Below the pieces are notes generated by a model. It did not search any database. It saw only the letters and a program-made list of their open reading frames with translations, and was not told the origin of the DNA. A program made the position numbers and the translations under genes. Below are positions 1 to 7,780 of a DNA stretch of 64,000 nt, in pieces (the first letter of the stretch is position 1; every line of letters starts with the position of its first letter). The DNA comes from Roseiarcus sp963726105 (GTDB lineage: Bacteria; Pseudomonadota; Alphaproteobacteria; Rhizobiales; Beijerinckiaceae). The stretch covers positions 34,034 to 98,033 of the forward strand of contig CAVSBJ010000023.1 in the NCBI GenBank assembly GCA_963726105.1. The letters run 5' to 3'.

Positions 1-2
1 TC

Positions 3-146
3 GGCCGACTCGCCTCCCGTTCACCCTTGGCCGCCATCATGTTTTCTGGACTGCGGAGCCTGCTTGGGCGCATGCCCTCCAGCTTCCGCGCGCATATCGA
101 GGCGGCGTGGCTCAAGACGCTGCTCACGTGGCTTCACGTGCTCTGA
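3..146 (+). CDS. Possible C-terminal tail of an unrecognised protein (5' end outside window)
   Basis: An open frame enters from the left edge and stops at a TGA ending at 146. The visible tail ends in a hydrophobic, Trp- and Leu-rich stretch (last residues KTLLTWLHVL). I do not recognise the family. The frame is short, so this may be a chance open frame. The only reason to list it is that it is open from the edge and a REP-like repeat starts directly after it, which is where such repeats usually sit. Confidence 0.25.
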   Translation, partial: GRLASRSPLAAIMFSGLRSLLGRMPSSFRAHIEAAWLKTLLTWLHVL

Positions 147-160
147 ACCCTGAGGGGAAT

Positions 161-382
161 CGTCATTGCGAGGAGCGAAGCGAAGCCACGGCCGCTTGAG
201 GCCGCTGGATTGTTTGGATCTCCCGCCGCCCAAACCATCTTGGCCACGAGCGCTCGCCGCACCAACAGGCCGCACTCATGCATCAAACGAACGCCCGCCC
301 CCAGAAAATCCCCAGGACCTCGCAAACGAGGCGCAGTTCCACACAGGCTTCGCTCCGGACTTGATCCGGGGTCGCAATGACG
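161..382. repeat. REP-like intergenic repeat bounded by an 11-bp inverted repeat
   Basis: CGTCATTGCGA (161-171) is matched by its exact reverse complement TCGCAATGACG (372-382). Between them lie GAAGCGAAGC-type and GGCTTCGCTCCGG-type segments. This wording, with CGTCATTGCGAG at one edge and TCGCAATGACG at the other, is typical of dispersed intergenic repeats in Hyphomicrobiales genomes. It fills the gap between the left-edge frame and the convergent phytoene-synthase-like gene. No coding sequence is supported inside it. Confidence 0.6.
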
Positions 383-421
383 AGCGCGGCGCGGACAGCC
401 CGGTATTCGTAAGATCGGCCT

Positions 422-1294
422 TCACCGCGTCTGCGCCCAGCGCCAGATCGCCCATTGCCGGCGCAGCGGCGACACTTCGCTCACGGCTTCGAACGGGCGT
501 GCCGCATTGCGGTCGAGCCGGTCGAGGTCGAGCCGCAAGGGCGCGAGCGGAACGAAGACCGGCAGGATCGCAGGGCTTGATGTCTTTAGCCGACGCTCCG
601 CCTCGGCAAGCTCGTCGCGCGCCAAACCCCGCAGCTCGGCGCAGGCGGCAAGAACGCCGGGAGTCACGCGCCGCGCGCCGAAATCCGCTGGGCTTACGCC
701 GTGGCGGTCGGCGACGTCGGTGGGGATGAGCGTCGGCCCCGATCCGGCTTTGAACGGAAGGTCTTTGATGAGGCGCGTCAGCGCCAACGCCATGCCGGCT
801 GGCGCGTGCGCGTCCTCCGGATCGAGATGCTGTCGGCCGGCTGCAATGCGTGACGCGAGCTTCAGCCGCGCGGCTTCACTCTCATCGGCGAAGGCGCGAA
901 AAGCCACGAGGTTGAAATCATCCTGCGGCGCGATCGCCTGCAGGCGTGCGTCCAGCATCGCCTCGAGCCACGTTTGGGGCAGGGCGTGGGTGTCGATCGC
1001 CGCGCGAAGGGCAAGCGCGACCGGGTTGCCGGCGGCTTCGCCTTGCCGTTCGCCGGAGATGATTTCGCGCCACCAGGCAAGCCGGATCGCCATGAGATTG
1101 GGATCACGCGCGCGCTTGAGCGCATGACGGATTTCGTAATCGAAACTCGCGAGGGCGAAGAGCGCGCCGCGCGCTTCAGCGCTCGCATAGAGCGCGCCCA
1201 GCCACTGATCGCGGGCGTGAGCGCGGGCGAGCCCAGCGCAATGCTCGGTGGCGTCCGCAAGCGGGTCAGCGCCCGGCGGCGGGCGCGCGGTCAC
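422..1294 (-). CDS. Squalene/phytoene synthase family protein
   Basis: A 290-residue protein of the squalene/phytoene synthase (trans-isoprenyl diphosphate synthase, head-to-head) fold. The visible marks are the LASFDYEIRHAL helix, RLAWWREII near residue 70 and the later DLPFKAG segment. The usual aspartate-rich catalytic motifs of true phytoene synthases are weak, as in the COG1562/NDUFAF6-like subgroup that lies beside sec genes in many alphaproteobacteria. Its function there is not established, so carotenoid or hopanoid synthesis should not be assumed. Its ATG overlaps the stop of the Mth938-like gene by four bases (ATGA), so it is the last gene of the yajC-secDF operon. Confidence 0.75.
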   Translation of the reverse strand: MTARPPPGADPLADATEHCAGLARAHARDQWLGALYASAEARGALFALASFDYEIRHALKRARDPNLMAIRLAWWREIISGERQGEAAGNPVALALRAAIDTHALPQTWLEAMLDARLQAIAPQDDFNLVAFRAFADESEAARLKLASRIAAGRQHLDPEDAHAPAGMALALTRLIKDLPFKAGSGPTLIPTDVADRHGVSPADFGARRVTPGVLAACAELRGLARDELAEAERRLKTSSPAILPVFVPLAPLRLDLDRLDRNAARPFEAVSEVSPLRRQWAIWRWAQTR

Positions 1295-1689
1295 GGCGCG
1301 GCGATCAGCGCCGCCGCGACGCGGCGGCCTTCCGACTGCATGACATTGTAGACCCGAAGGGCCGGCCCGGTCGCCATCGCCTCGAAGCGAAGGCCGGCCT
1401 GACCGAAGGCGGCGCGCGAGGCTTTCGGGATCGGCGCCAAATGCTCGCCGGTGCCGACGATCACAAACTCGATCGAGCCGGGGCTTTCCGCGGATTCGGC
1501 GATAAGCGGCGCGAGCGCGGCGGGATCGAGATCATTGACGCTCGCCGCGTCGATTGGCCGCACGCCTTTCGGCGTCGCTAGGATCGAGCCCTCATACGAC
1601 ATGCCTGCGAAAGCGAAGGCGCCCCGCCCGTAAGCGGCGATCGAATGGCTGCCGGGCGCGAACGCGGGCCGCGGCGTGGCCTCGCTCAC
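1291..1689 (-). CDS. Mth938-like domain protein (DUF498 family)
   Basis: A 132-residue protein of the Mth938/DUF498 fold, a small alpha/beta family related to NDUFAF3. Typical features are IAAYGRGAFAFAG near the start, an EFVIVGTGEHLAPIP strand-loop in the middle, and VYNVMQSEGRRVAAALIA at the C-terminus. Eukaryotic NDUFAF3 helps assemble respiratory complex I; the bacterial role is not known. It overlaps secF upstream and the squalene-synthase-like gene downstream by ATGA junctions, so the three are probably translationally coupled. Pairing an NDUFAF3-like and an NDUFAF6-like gene in one operon is suggestive of a shared function, but that is inference. Confidence 0.8.
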   Translation of the reverse strand: MSEATPRPAFAPGSHSIAAYGRGAFAFAGMSYEGSILATPKGVRPIDAASVNDLDPAALAPLIAESAESPGSIEFVIVGTGEHLAPIPKASRAAFGQAGLRFEAMATGPALRVYNVMQSEGRRVAAALIAAP

Positions 1690-2654
1690 GCCTTCTCCTT
1701 CGCCTTTACGTCTTTCACGTCGGCGCCGACGCTTTCCTTTTCCCGCATCTTGTCGAAGGTGTCGGCGCGCACGCCCATATAGATGAGCATCGGCGAGCAG
1801 ATGAAGATCGAGGAATAAGTGGCGACGAAAATGCCCCAGATCATCGCCGCCGAGAACGAGCGGATGACGTGTCCGCCCAGAAAGAACAGCGCGAGCAGCG
1901 CGAGAAAGACGGTCGTCGCCGTCATGATCGTGCGCGGCAGCACGGCGTTGATCGACATGTCGATGATTTCAGATGTCGACAGGCGCTTGTATTTGCGCAT
2001 CACCTCGCGGATGCGGTCGAGCACGACCACGGTCTCGTTGAGGGAGTAGCCGACGATGGTGAGAATCGCGGCGATTGAGGTCTGGTTGAACTCGAGCTGG
2101 GTGACGCAGAAGAAGCCGACCGTCAGCAAGAGATCGTGCATCGTGCCGATGATCGCGCCGACCGCGAACTGCCACTCGAAGCGGAACCACAAATAGGTCA
2201 GGACTGCGAGGATGGCGACGACCACGCCAAGCGTTCCGCGCTGGACGAGCTCGGCCGAGACGGTCGGGCCGACCGAATCGACGCTGCGAAACTCGTAGTC
2301 GGCGCCAAAAGCGTCCTTGATCTTGGCGATCGCGGTTTGCTGACCGGCGTCGCCGCCCGGCTGCACGCCGAGACGCAGAAGCACGTCGGATTCGGCGCCG
2401 ACCCTTTGCACTTCGACGGGGCCGACCCCAAGTCCCTCGCCCTTGGCGCGAATGTCGGCGACATTGGCTTCGCCGCTCTTGGCGCGCATGTCGACCTGAG
2501 TGCCGCCCGCAAAGTCGATGCCGAAATTCATGCCCACGAACAGGAACATGAGGACCGATATGATCGACAGCAGCGCCGACAGCGGATAGCTGACGCGGCG
2601 GAACCGCATGAAGCCGAATTTGGTGTTCTCGGGCGCGAGCCGAAGCCGTTTCAT
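1686..2654 (-). CDS. secF: Protein translocase subunit SecF
   Basis: A 322-residue inner-membrane subunit of the SecDF complex, which uses proton flow to drive late steps of Sec export and release of proteins into the periplasm. The first transmembrane segment (about residues 17-40) is followed by the NFGIDFAGGTQVDMR motif. After a periplasmic domain come five C-terminal membrane segments, including the SLNETVVVLDRIRE conserved region and the RTIMTATTVFLALLALFFLGG segment. It lies 31 bases downstream of secD and overlaps the next gene. The length is normal. Confidence 0.96.
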   Translation of the reverse strand: MKRLRLAPENTKFGFMRFRRVSYPLSALLSIISVLMFLFVGMNFGIDFAGGTQVDMRAKSGEANVADIRAKGEGLGVGPVEVQRVGAESDVLLRLGVQPGGDAGQQTAIAKIKDAFGADYEFRSVDSVGPTVSAELVQRGTLGVVVAILAVLTYLWFRFEWQFAVGAIIGTMHDLLLTVGFFCVTQLEFNQTSIAAILTIVGYSLNETVVVLDRIREVMRKYKRLSTSEIIDMSINAVLPRTIMTATTVFLALLALFFLGGHVIRSFSAAMIWGIFVATYSSIFICSPMLIYMGVRADTFDKMREKESVGADVKDVKAKEKA

Positions 2655-2685
2655 GCCGCAAGTTCCGTTGTGCGCGTCGCCTCGC

Positions 2686-4275
2686 TCATATTGGCAGCGT
2701 CTTCGGCCGCGCGCGGTGATACCAAAGCGCGATCATCATGCGCGTCATGGTGACCGCGGTGATGATCGAGGTCAGAATGCCCAGTCCGAGCGAGACGGCG
2801 AAGCCGCGCACCGCGCCCGAGCCGAACAGATAGAGGATGAGCGCCGCCACGAACATCGTGACGTTGGAATCGATAATTGTTGCGAAGGCGCGCCGGAAGC
2901 CGGCGTCGAGGGCTGAAATGACCGAGCGGCCGAGATGCGCCTCCTCGCGGATGCGTTCGTAGATGAGGACGTTCGAATCGACCGCCATGCCGATGGTGAA
3001 GACGATGCCGGCGATGCCGGGCAGGGTCAGCGTCGCGCCGAGGAGGACCATCGAGGCGAAGATGAAGAGAATGTGCACCGCGAGGGCGAGATCGGCGAAC
3101 ACGCCGAAAATGCCGTAGGTCGCGATCATGTAGACGACAACGAGCGCGGCCCCGACATAGGCCGCGCGCTTGCCGGCGTCGATCAAGTCTTGGCCTAAGC
3201 CCGGTCCGACCGTGCGTTCCTCGATCACCGTGAGCTTGGCCGGCAGCGCGCCGGCGCGCAACAGGATCGCCAGGCTCGATGCCTCTTCAAGGCTGAAATT
3301 GCCGGTGATCTGGCCGGTGCCGCCGGTGATCGGCGAACGAATGACTGGCGCCGAAATGACCTTGCCGTCGAGCACGATGGCGAACGGGCGCCCGACATTT
3401 GCCGAAGTGACCTGGCCGAACCTCTGGCCGCCGCGCAGATTGAAGCGGAAGCTGACGTCGGGCTCGCCAGACTGCTGGTCGAAGCTCTGCTGCGCATCGA
3501 CCAGGTCCTCGCCGTCCACCATGACCCGCTTCTGCACCTGGATCGTCCCGCCGCCCTTCTGCATCGGCAGCGTCTCGGACTCGTTCGGCGGATCGCCGGG
3601 ATCGGCGACCAGGCGGAATTCGAGCTTAGCCGTCTGGCCGATCATGTTTTTGAGCGCCGTCGTATCCTGGCTGCCCGGCGCCTCGATCAGCACGCGGTTC
3701 GGGCCCTGTTGCTGGATGACGGTCTCCTTGGTGCCCATCGCATTGATGCGGCGGTTCAGCACTTCGATCGATTGCCCGACCGCGTGCCGCACCTTGTCAG
3801 CGATTGCAGCGTCGGTCAGCGCCAGCCGCACCCCATCGGCGGTTTGCGTCACATTGAGGGTGCGACCGTTTCCCCCCGCGAGCGCGCCTCCAATCGGCTG
3901 GCTAAGCGACCCAAGAAGCTCGAGCGCCTTGGCGCGCTCTGCCGGATCGGCGATGCGGACCACGACCGCGCGCGGCTCAGCCGCGATGCCGCCGGAAATG
4001 GCGATCTTGCCCTCGCGCAGTTTCTGCCGCACGTCGTCGCGCAGCGCCTCGACCTGGCTCTTGATCACTGACGGAGTGTCGACCTCCATAAGCAGATAGG
4101 CGCCGCCCTGCAGATCGAGGCCGAGAACGATCTGGCGCATCGGAATGAAGCTCGGGAATCGGGCGGCGAGCGCCTCGACCGCTTGAGACGGCATAAAGCT
4201 CGGCAGAATCACCAGAACCGCGGCCGCTACGAGCGCCAGGACCGAGGCCAGTCTCCAGTTTGCGAAACGAAGCAT
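2686..4275 (-). CDS. secD: Protein translocase subunit SecD
   Basis: A 529-residue SecD. It has an N-terminal membrane helix (residues 7-29), the LGLDLQGGAYLLMEVD motif near residues 52-67, and a large periplasmic P1 domain that includes NRVLIEAPGSQD. The GQITGNFSLEEASSLAILLRAGALPA region follows, then six membrane helices with VGPGLGQDLIDAG and GMAVDSNVLIYERIREE. Together with SecF and YajC it forms the accessory complex that pairs with SecYEG. The gene sits 60 bases downstream of yajC, in the usual order. Confidence 0.97.
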   Translation of the reverse strand: MLRFANWRLASVLALVAAAVLVILPSFMPSQAVEALAARFPSFIPMRQIVLGLDLQGGAYLLMEVDTPSVIKSQVEALRDDVRQKLREGKIAISGGIAAEPRAVVVRIADPAERAKALELLGSLSQPIGGALAGGNGRTLNVTQTADGVRLALTDAAIADKVRHAVGQSIEVLNRRINAMGTKETVIQQQGPNRVLIEAPGSQDTTALKNMIGQTAKLEFRLVADPGDPPNESETLPMQKGGGTIQVQKRVMVDGEDLVDAQQSFDQQSGEPDVSFRFNLRGGQRFGQVTSANVGRPFAIVLDGKVISAPVIRSPITGGTGQITGNFSLEEASSLAILLRAGALPAKLTVIEERTVGPGLGQDLIDAGKRAAYVGAALVVVYMIATYGIFGVFADLALAVHILFIFASMVLLGATLTLPGIAGIVFTIGMAVDSNVLIYERIREEAHLGRSVISALDAGFRRAFATIIDSNVTMFVAALILYLFGSGAVRGFAVSLGLGILTSIITAVTMTRMMIALWYHRARPKTLPI

Positions 4276-4335
4276 CAGACTTTCAATTCTAAGGCAGGGG
4301 GCTCAACCGGCGCCCAAAGCCGTGCCCGCCCGCCC

Positions 4336-4725
4336 TCAGGGGTTGGGCGCATCTTTCTTTGCTGGCAACGACTTGGCAGGAGGCGCCGCGTCCTTGACCG
4401 GTTCGCCCTTGGCGCGAACTTCAGCGATGCCGGAACGGGCCAAGCGCGCCCGCACGTTAGGAGCGATCTCGAACTCGACCTCATTGTCGTCGACCGACTT
4501 GGTGACCTTGCCGATGAGACCCCCGGTGGTGACCACGACGTCGCCGCGTCGCGCTGCCTGGACCATCTCGCGCTGCTCTTTCGCGCGCCGCTGCTGGGGC
4601 CGCCACAGCACGAAATAGACGATCGCGATCATGGCCACGATCGGCACCAGCTGGACCAGCGTGTCGCTCGCTCCCCCAAAGGGGCCGGCGCCGGTGGCTT
4701 GCGCGTAGGCGGCAGTGATCAGCAC
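4336..4725 (-). CDS. yajC: Preprotein translocase accessory subunit YajC
   Basis: A 129-residue YajC with a single membrane helix at about residues 22-42 (VQLVPIVAMIAIVYFVLWRPQQRR), the cytosolic motif GDVVVTTGGLIGKV and a Lys/Ala/Pro-rich tail. It co-purifies with SecDF in characterised bacteria. It is the first gene of the operon on this strand. The 400 bases upstream, running to aqpZ, therefore probably carry the sec operon promoter reading leftwards. Confidence 0.93.
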   Translation of the reverse strand: MLITAAYAQATGAGPFGGASDTLVQLVPIVAMIAIVYFVLWRPQQRRAKEQREMVQAARRGDVVVTTGGLIGKVTKSVDDNEVEFEIAPNVRARLARSGIAEVRAKGEPVKDAAPPAKSLPAKKDAPNP

Positions 4726-5123
4726 GGGGATAATGGCTCCAGCGGCGCGAAAGCCGCGCCGTTCATCGAGGGGTCATGAAAAAGGCGTCGCATATATATC
4801 CGCGGGGGCCTTGAAAGCAACGGCCCCCGACTGGCGAAGCGGGTCGAGCAAAAAAGCGAGCATGGGGTTACTCGTCGCTAGCCAGCCCCGGTCGCTGTTC
4901 GTGCCTCAGCCTGTAGAGATTGGGGACGCTTTTCCGAGGCGGCCCTTTTTCACGAATTATATGCCGGAGAACAATCTAAAGTTTTTAGCCTCGCTGTTTG
5001 CGGGCGAGCGAGGGAATTCGTCGAGGACAAGAGGGCCGAAACGCGGCGCGCCGCCCTTCCCAAGGTGGCGCGGACGTACTAAGCAGCGGCTGCTTTTTTG
5101 GCAGGGGTTAACCGGGGCGCACA
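4726..5123. other. Intergenic region between yajC and aqpZ
   Basis: This divergent gap must hold the leftward yajC promoter and the rightward aqpZ promoter. An AT-rich patch (4791-4800, around CATATATATCC) is a reasonable place for the yajC promoter, and another lies near 4956-4988. The long open frame that crosses this region on the + strand has no family resemblance and runs out of frame through aqpZ, so it is not a gene. The only clear structure is the hairpin listed at 5081-5099. Confidence 0.5.
5081..5099 (+). terminator. Terminator-like hairpin in the aqpZ leader
   Basis: AAGCAG-CGG-CTGCTT forms a 6-bp stem with a 3-base loop and runs directly into a T-tract (5094-5099). It ends only 24 bases before the aqpZ ATG. 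On this strand there is no upstream gene to terminate, so it could be a leader attenuator or simply block read-through. The stem is short, so strength is uncertain. Confidence 0.45.
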
Positions 5124-5834
5124 ATGAACAAGCAAGTGGCAGAATTTATAGGGACTTTCGCGCTGGTGTTTTTCGGCTGCGGGGCGGCGGTTGTTGGCGG
5201 CATGGGGTCGGGGCCGACGGCCGTAAATCTACTCGGCATAGCGAGCGCGTTCGGGTTCGCCATTGTCGCCATGGCCTATGGCATCGGGCCGATCTCCGGT
5301 TGCCACGTCAATCCGGCGGTCAGCTTTGGCGTTTATGTCGCAGGCCGGATGAGCGTCGCCGAGATGATCAGCTACTGGATCGCCCAGGTTTTGGGCGCAA
5401 TCGTGGCCGCCGTCGTGCTCTATCTGATCCTGTCCGGCAAGGCACAGGGCTGGACCGGCAGCCTCGGCCAAAACGGCTGGGGCGCGGGCTACCTCGGCGA
5501 GTACAACATGGTGTCCGCCTTCGTGTTCGAAGTGGTGGGGACGTTCCTCTTTCTGGTGTGCATTCTCGGCGTCACTCACCCAATCGCGCCGACCGGTTTC
5601 GCGGGTCTCGCCATCGGACTGACGCTGGTGGTCATCCATCTGGTCGGCATCAACATCACCGGCACCTCGGTCAATCCGGCTCGATCGATCGGTCCGGCAC
5701 TGGTTGGAATCGGCTCGAACCCTGGGGCTGTCGCGCAGCTCTGGCTCTTCATCATCGCCCCGCTCATTGGCGCGGGCGCAGCGGGCCTTCTGTTCCGGAC
5801 TGGCGCTATGCTGGACGTTCCGAACAAGCCCTGA
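5124..5834 (+). CDS. aqpZ: Aquaporin Z family water channel
   Basis: A 236-residue major-intrinsic-protein channel of the inner membrane. Both signature half-helix motifs are present: GCHVNPAVSFG near residues 61-71 and SVNPARSIGPAL near residues 185-196. The selectivity region NPARS and a His in VIHLVGINITG agree with a water-selective aquaporin rather than a glycerol facilitator, which would show an Asp near the second NPA. The N-terminus MNKQVAEFIGTFALVFFGCGAAV is typical of AqpZ. It stands alone, with a hairpin in its leader, and converges on the mechanosensitive-channel pseudogene. Confidence 0.95.
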   Translation: MNKQVAEFIGTFALVFFGCGAAVVGGMGSGPTAVNLLGIASAFGFAIVAMAYGIGPISGCHVNPAVSFGVYVAGRMSVAEMISYWIAQVLGAIVAAVVLYLILSGKAQGWTGSLGQNGWGAGYLGEYNMVSAFVFEVVGTFLFLVCILGVTHPIAPTGFAGLAIGLTLVVIHLVGINITGTSVNPARSIGPALVGIGSNPGAVAQLWLFIIAPLIGAGAAGLLFRTGAMLDVPNKP

Positions 5835-5971
5835 GCGTAAGCGGGGCTTGGCCTCGCAGTTCCCGCGCACAGAGTGCCGCGCATCAGAGCGCGGCTCTCG
5901 ATCCAAAGCCAGCCCTCACGCCGCTTCGGCGTTTTCGTCAGGCGGTGGCGCGTCGCCGGAAGGCGGAGCTT

Positions 5972-7571
5972 TCACGACCCCGTGGTCTGATTGATGATGA
6001 CGCTCTTCCAGATGTTGTCGTTGGGCACGATCTTCACGAGCCCCTCATCCGTGCGGATATAGGTGCTGAAGATGGTCACATGGGTCACCTTGCCCTTGAT
6101 GCCGCCGCCGACTTCGACTTCGTCGCCGACGTCGAACGGCTTGAAAACCATGATGAGGAGGCCGCTGGCGAAATTGCTCAGCGTGCCCTGCAATGCGAAG
6201 GCGACGACAAAGCCGGCCGCGCCGATCACCGCGCAGCGGGGCCAGGTTTACTTCCAGCGCGGATAACGCGAGCAGGAAACCGACCGCGACAATGACGCGC
6301 CCGCAGGACGAGATGATGAAGTCGCGCAAAAGCTGCGAGGTCACGTGGTCGCCGCTCATGACCCGGCGCAGGATCATGCGCGCGATCCTGACGACAACGA
6401 CCGATCCGACGATGTAGGCGAGAAACGTTCCCACGTCCCGAGCGACCCTCAGGCCGCCTTCCTCGGAAGTGAGCCAGCCTGAAATCCTCGCCAGAGTGGC
6501 GGTCCGATCCGTGACGTCGATCTTGATGCCGCCGATCGAGGCGATATAGAGGCGATAGGGCTTGCCGTCGCCGCCTTTCGCCTCGAGTTTGTCGAGGACG
6601 AGCTTCAGCCGGTCGGTGAGCGCCGTGCGCTCGCCCATCAATTGCGTGCCGTAATCCACGAGCTGGACCTTGACGTCGGTCTTGGCGGTGGTCGCTTCAT
6701 CCGCCTTTTCGGCGAGCCTTTCAGCCGTTTTCGACGTGGCGGCGACCGCGGCGGTCTCCGCTCCGGGCGCGATTGCAGTCGCAGTTACCGCCGATCCGGC
6801 CGCCGCCGGCGCCGATTCCGCCATCGTCTTGATCTGGTCCGCAGCGGCGGCTTCCTTCTTGGTCGCGGCCACGACCTTCTCGACCTTTGAGCTGTCGCCC
6901 GTGGCCTCGGATTTCTTCGCCGCGGCTTCGGCCGCTTTCTGCAGGACGGTCTTGTCGCTCGCTGCGGGCGCAACGGTGGCGTCCGCTGCTGGGGTTCCGG
7001 ACTCAACCGTCGCGGCGGGCGGGGGAGCCGCCTCGGCTTGCTTGGCCATAGCAGTCGTGGTCGCCTCGGCCTTCTTTTCCTCTTTCGCGGTCTCCTTGCT
7101 TGCGGTCGTGACTGTCTGGGCCAGATTTTTCTGCGCCTCCGCGAGGCGTAGGGCGGCCGCCTCCTTGTCCTTGTCGGATGTCGCGGCTTTGACTTCGTCG
7201 GTGGCCTTCGCCAGATCGGTCGCGGCGCTCTTCTGTCTCTCCAGTTGCGCGATTTCGCGATTCTTGCGGCGAACGTCGAGTTCGGCCACGGTGATCTCGC
7301 GCTCGTTGGCCCTCAAAAGCGAATACCAACCCTTGGCTTCGGTCTCGGTCTCCTCTTTGGTCATCGGCGCGAGCAGAAGTTCGAGATCATCGAGCGCGAT
7401 CTGAGGATCTTTGGTGTTGACCGGCTCGGCGTCCTGGGCGGCTTTGGCCTCCGTAACCGGGGCGGTCGCGTCGTCCTCGGCGCGTGACGATGACGGCGGT
7501 CCAACGCTGAGAGCAAGGGAAAGTCCAACGGCAGCGATAGACTGAATGAGCTTCTTGCGCCCGATCAACAC
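5972..7571 (-). pseudogene. MscS-like mechanosensitive channel, frameshifted and C-terminally truncated
   Basis: Two frames together encode an MscS-family protein. The GTG at 7571 follows GGGAG and begins a signal peptide (LIQSIAAVGLSLALSVGPPSSSRA). An Ala/Lys-rich coiled region, two membrane helices and NLAPL follow. The frame is then lost at about 6230-6236 and resumes in the next frame as VIGAAGFVVAFALQ, the pore-lining TM3, with VFKPFDVGDEVEV after it. The repaired protein ends at NQTTGS, so the C-terminal alpha/beta domain normally following the beta domain is absent. Either a true pseudogene or, for the frameshift, a 2-base deletion error; the missing C-terminus favours real decay. Confidence 0.7.
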
Positions 7572-7780
7572 TGTGCGTCTCCCGGTGTCCAATACCGTTC
7601 GTGGTTACGCCGCTCCCTGACAATTATCATACACTCGGTTCGTCGGTTTGAATTGATGATGCTGAAGCTCGCGGCCAAGGGCGCTGCGGATGCGTGAGCC
7701 TGGAAGAGCCGGCTCGGTCCCCGCAGTCCACGGCCCGCTCGGCCTTGCCAGAGCCAGCGCGCCGGGCGAAAAGCCCGCCC

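Noticed and set aside
4715..6295. Open frame of 526 codons on the + strand across the yajC-aqpZ gap and aqpZ
   Set aside because: It runs through aqpZ in another frame and is rich in Arg and Gly. AqpZ has complete NPA motifs, so this is a shadow frame.
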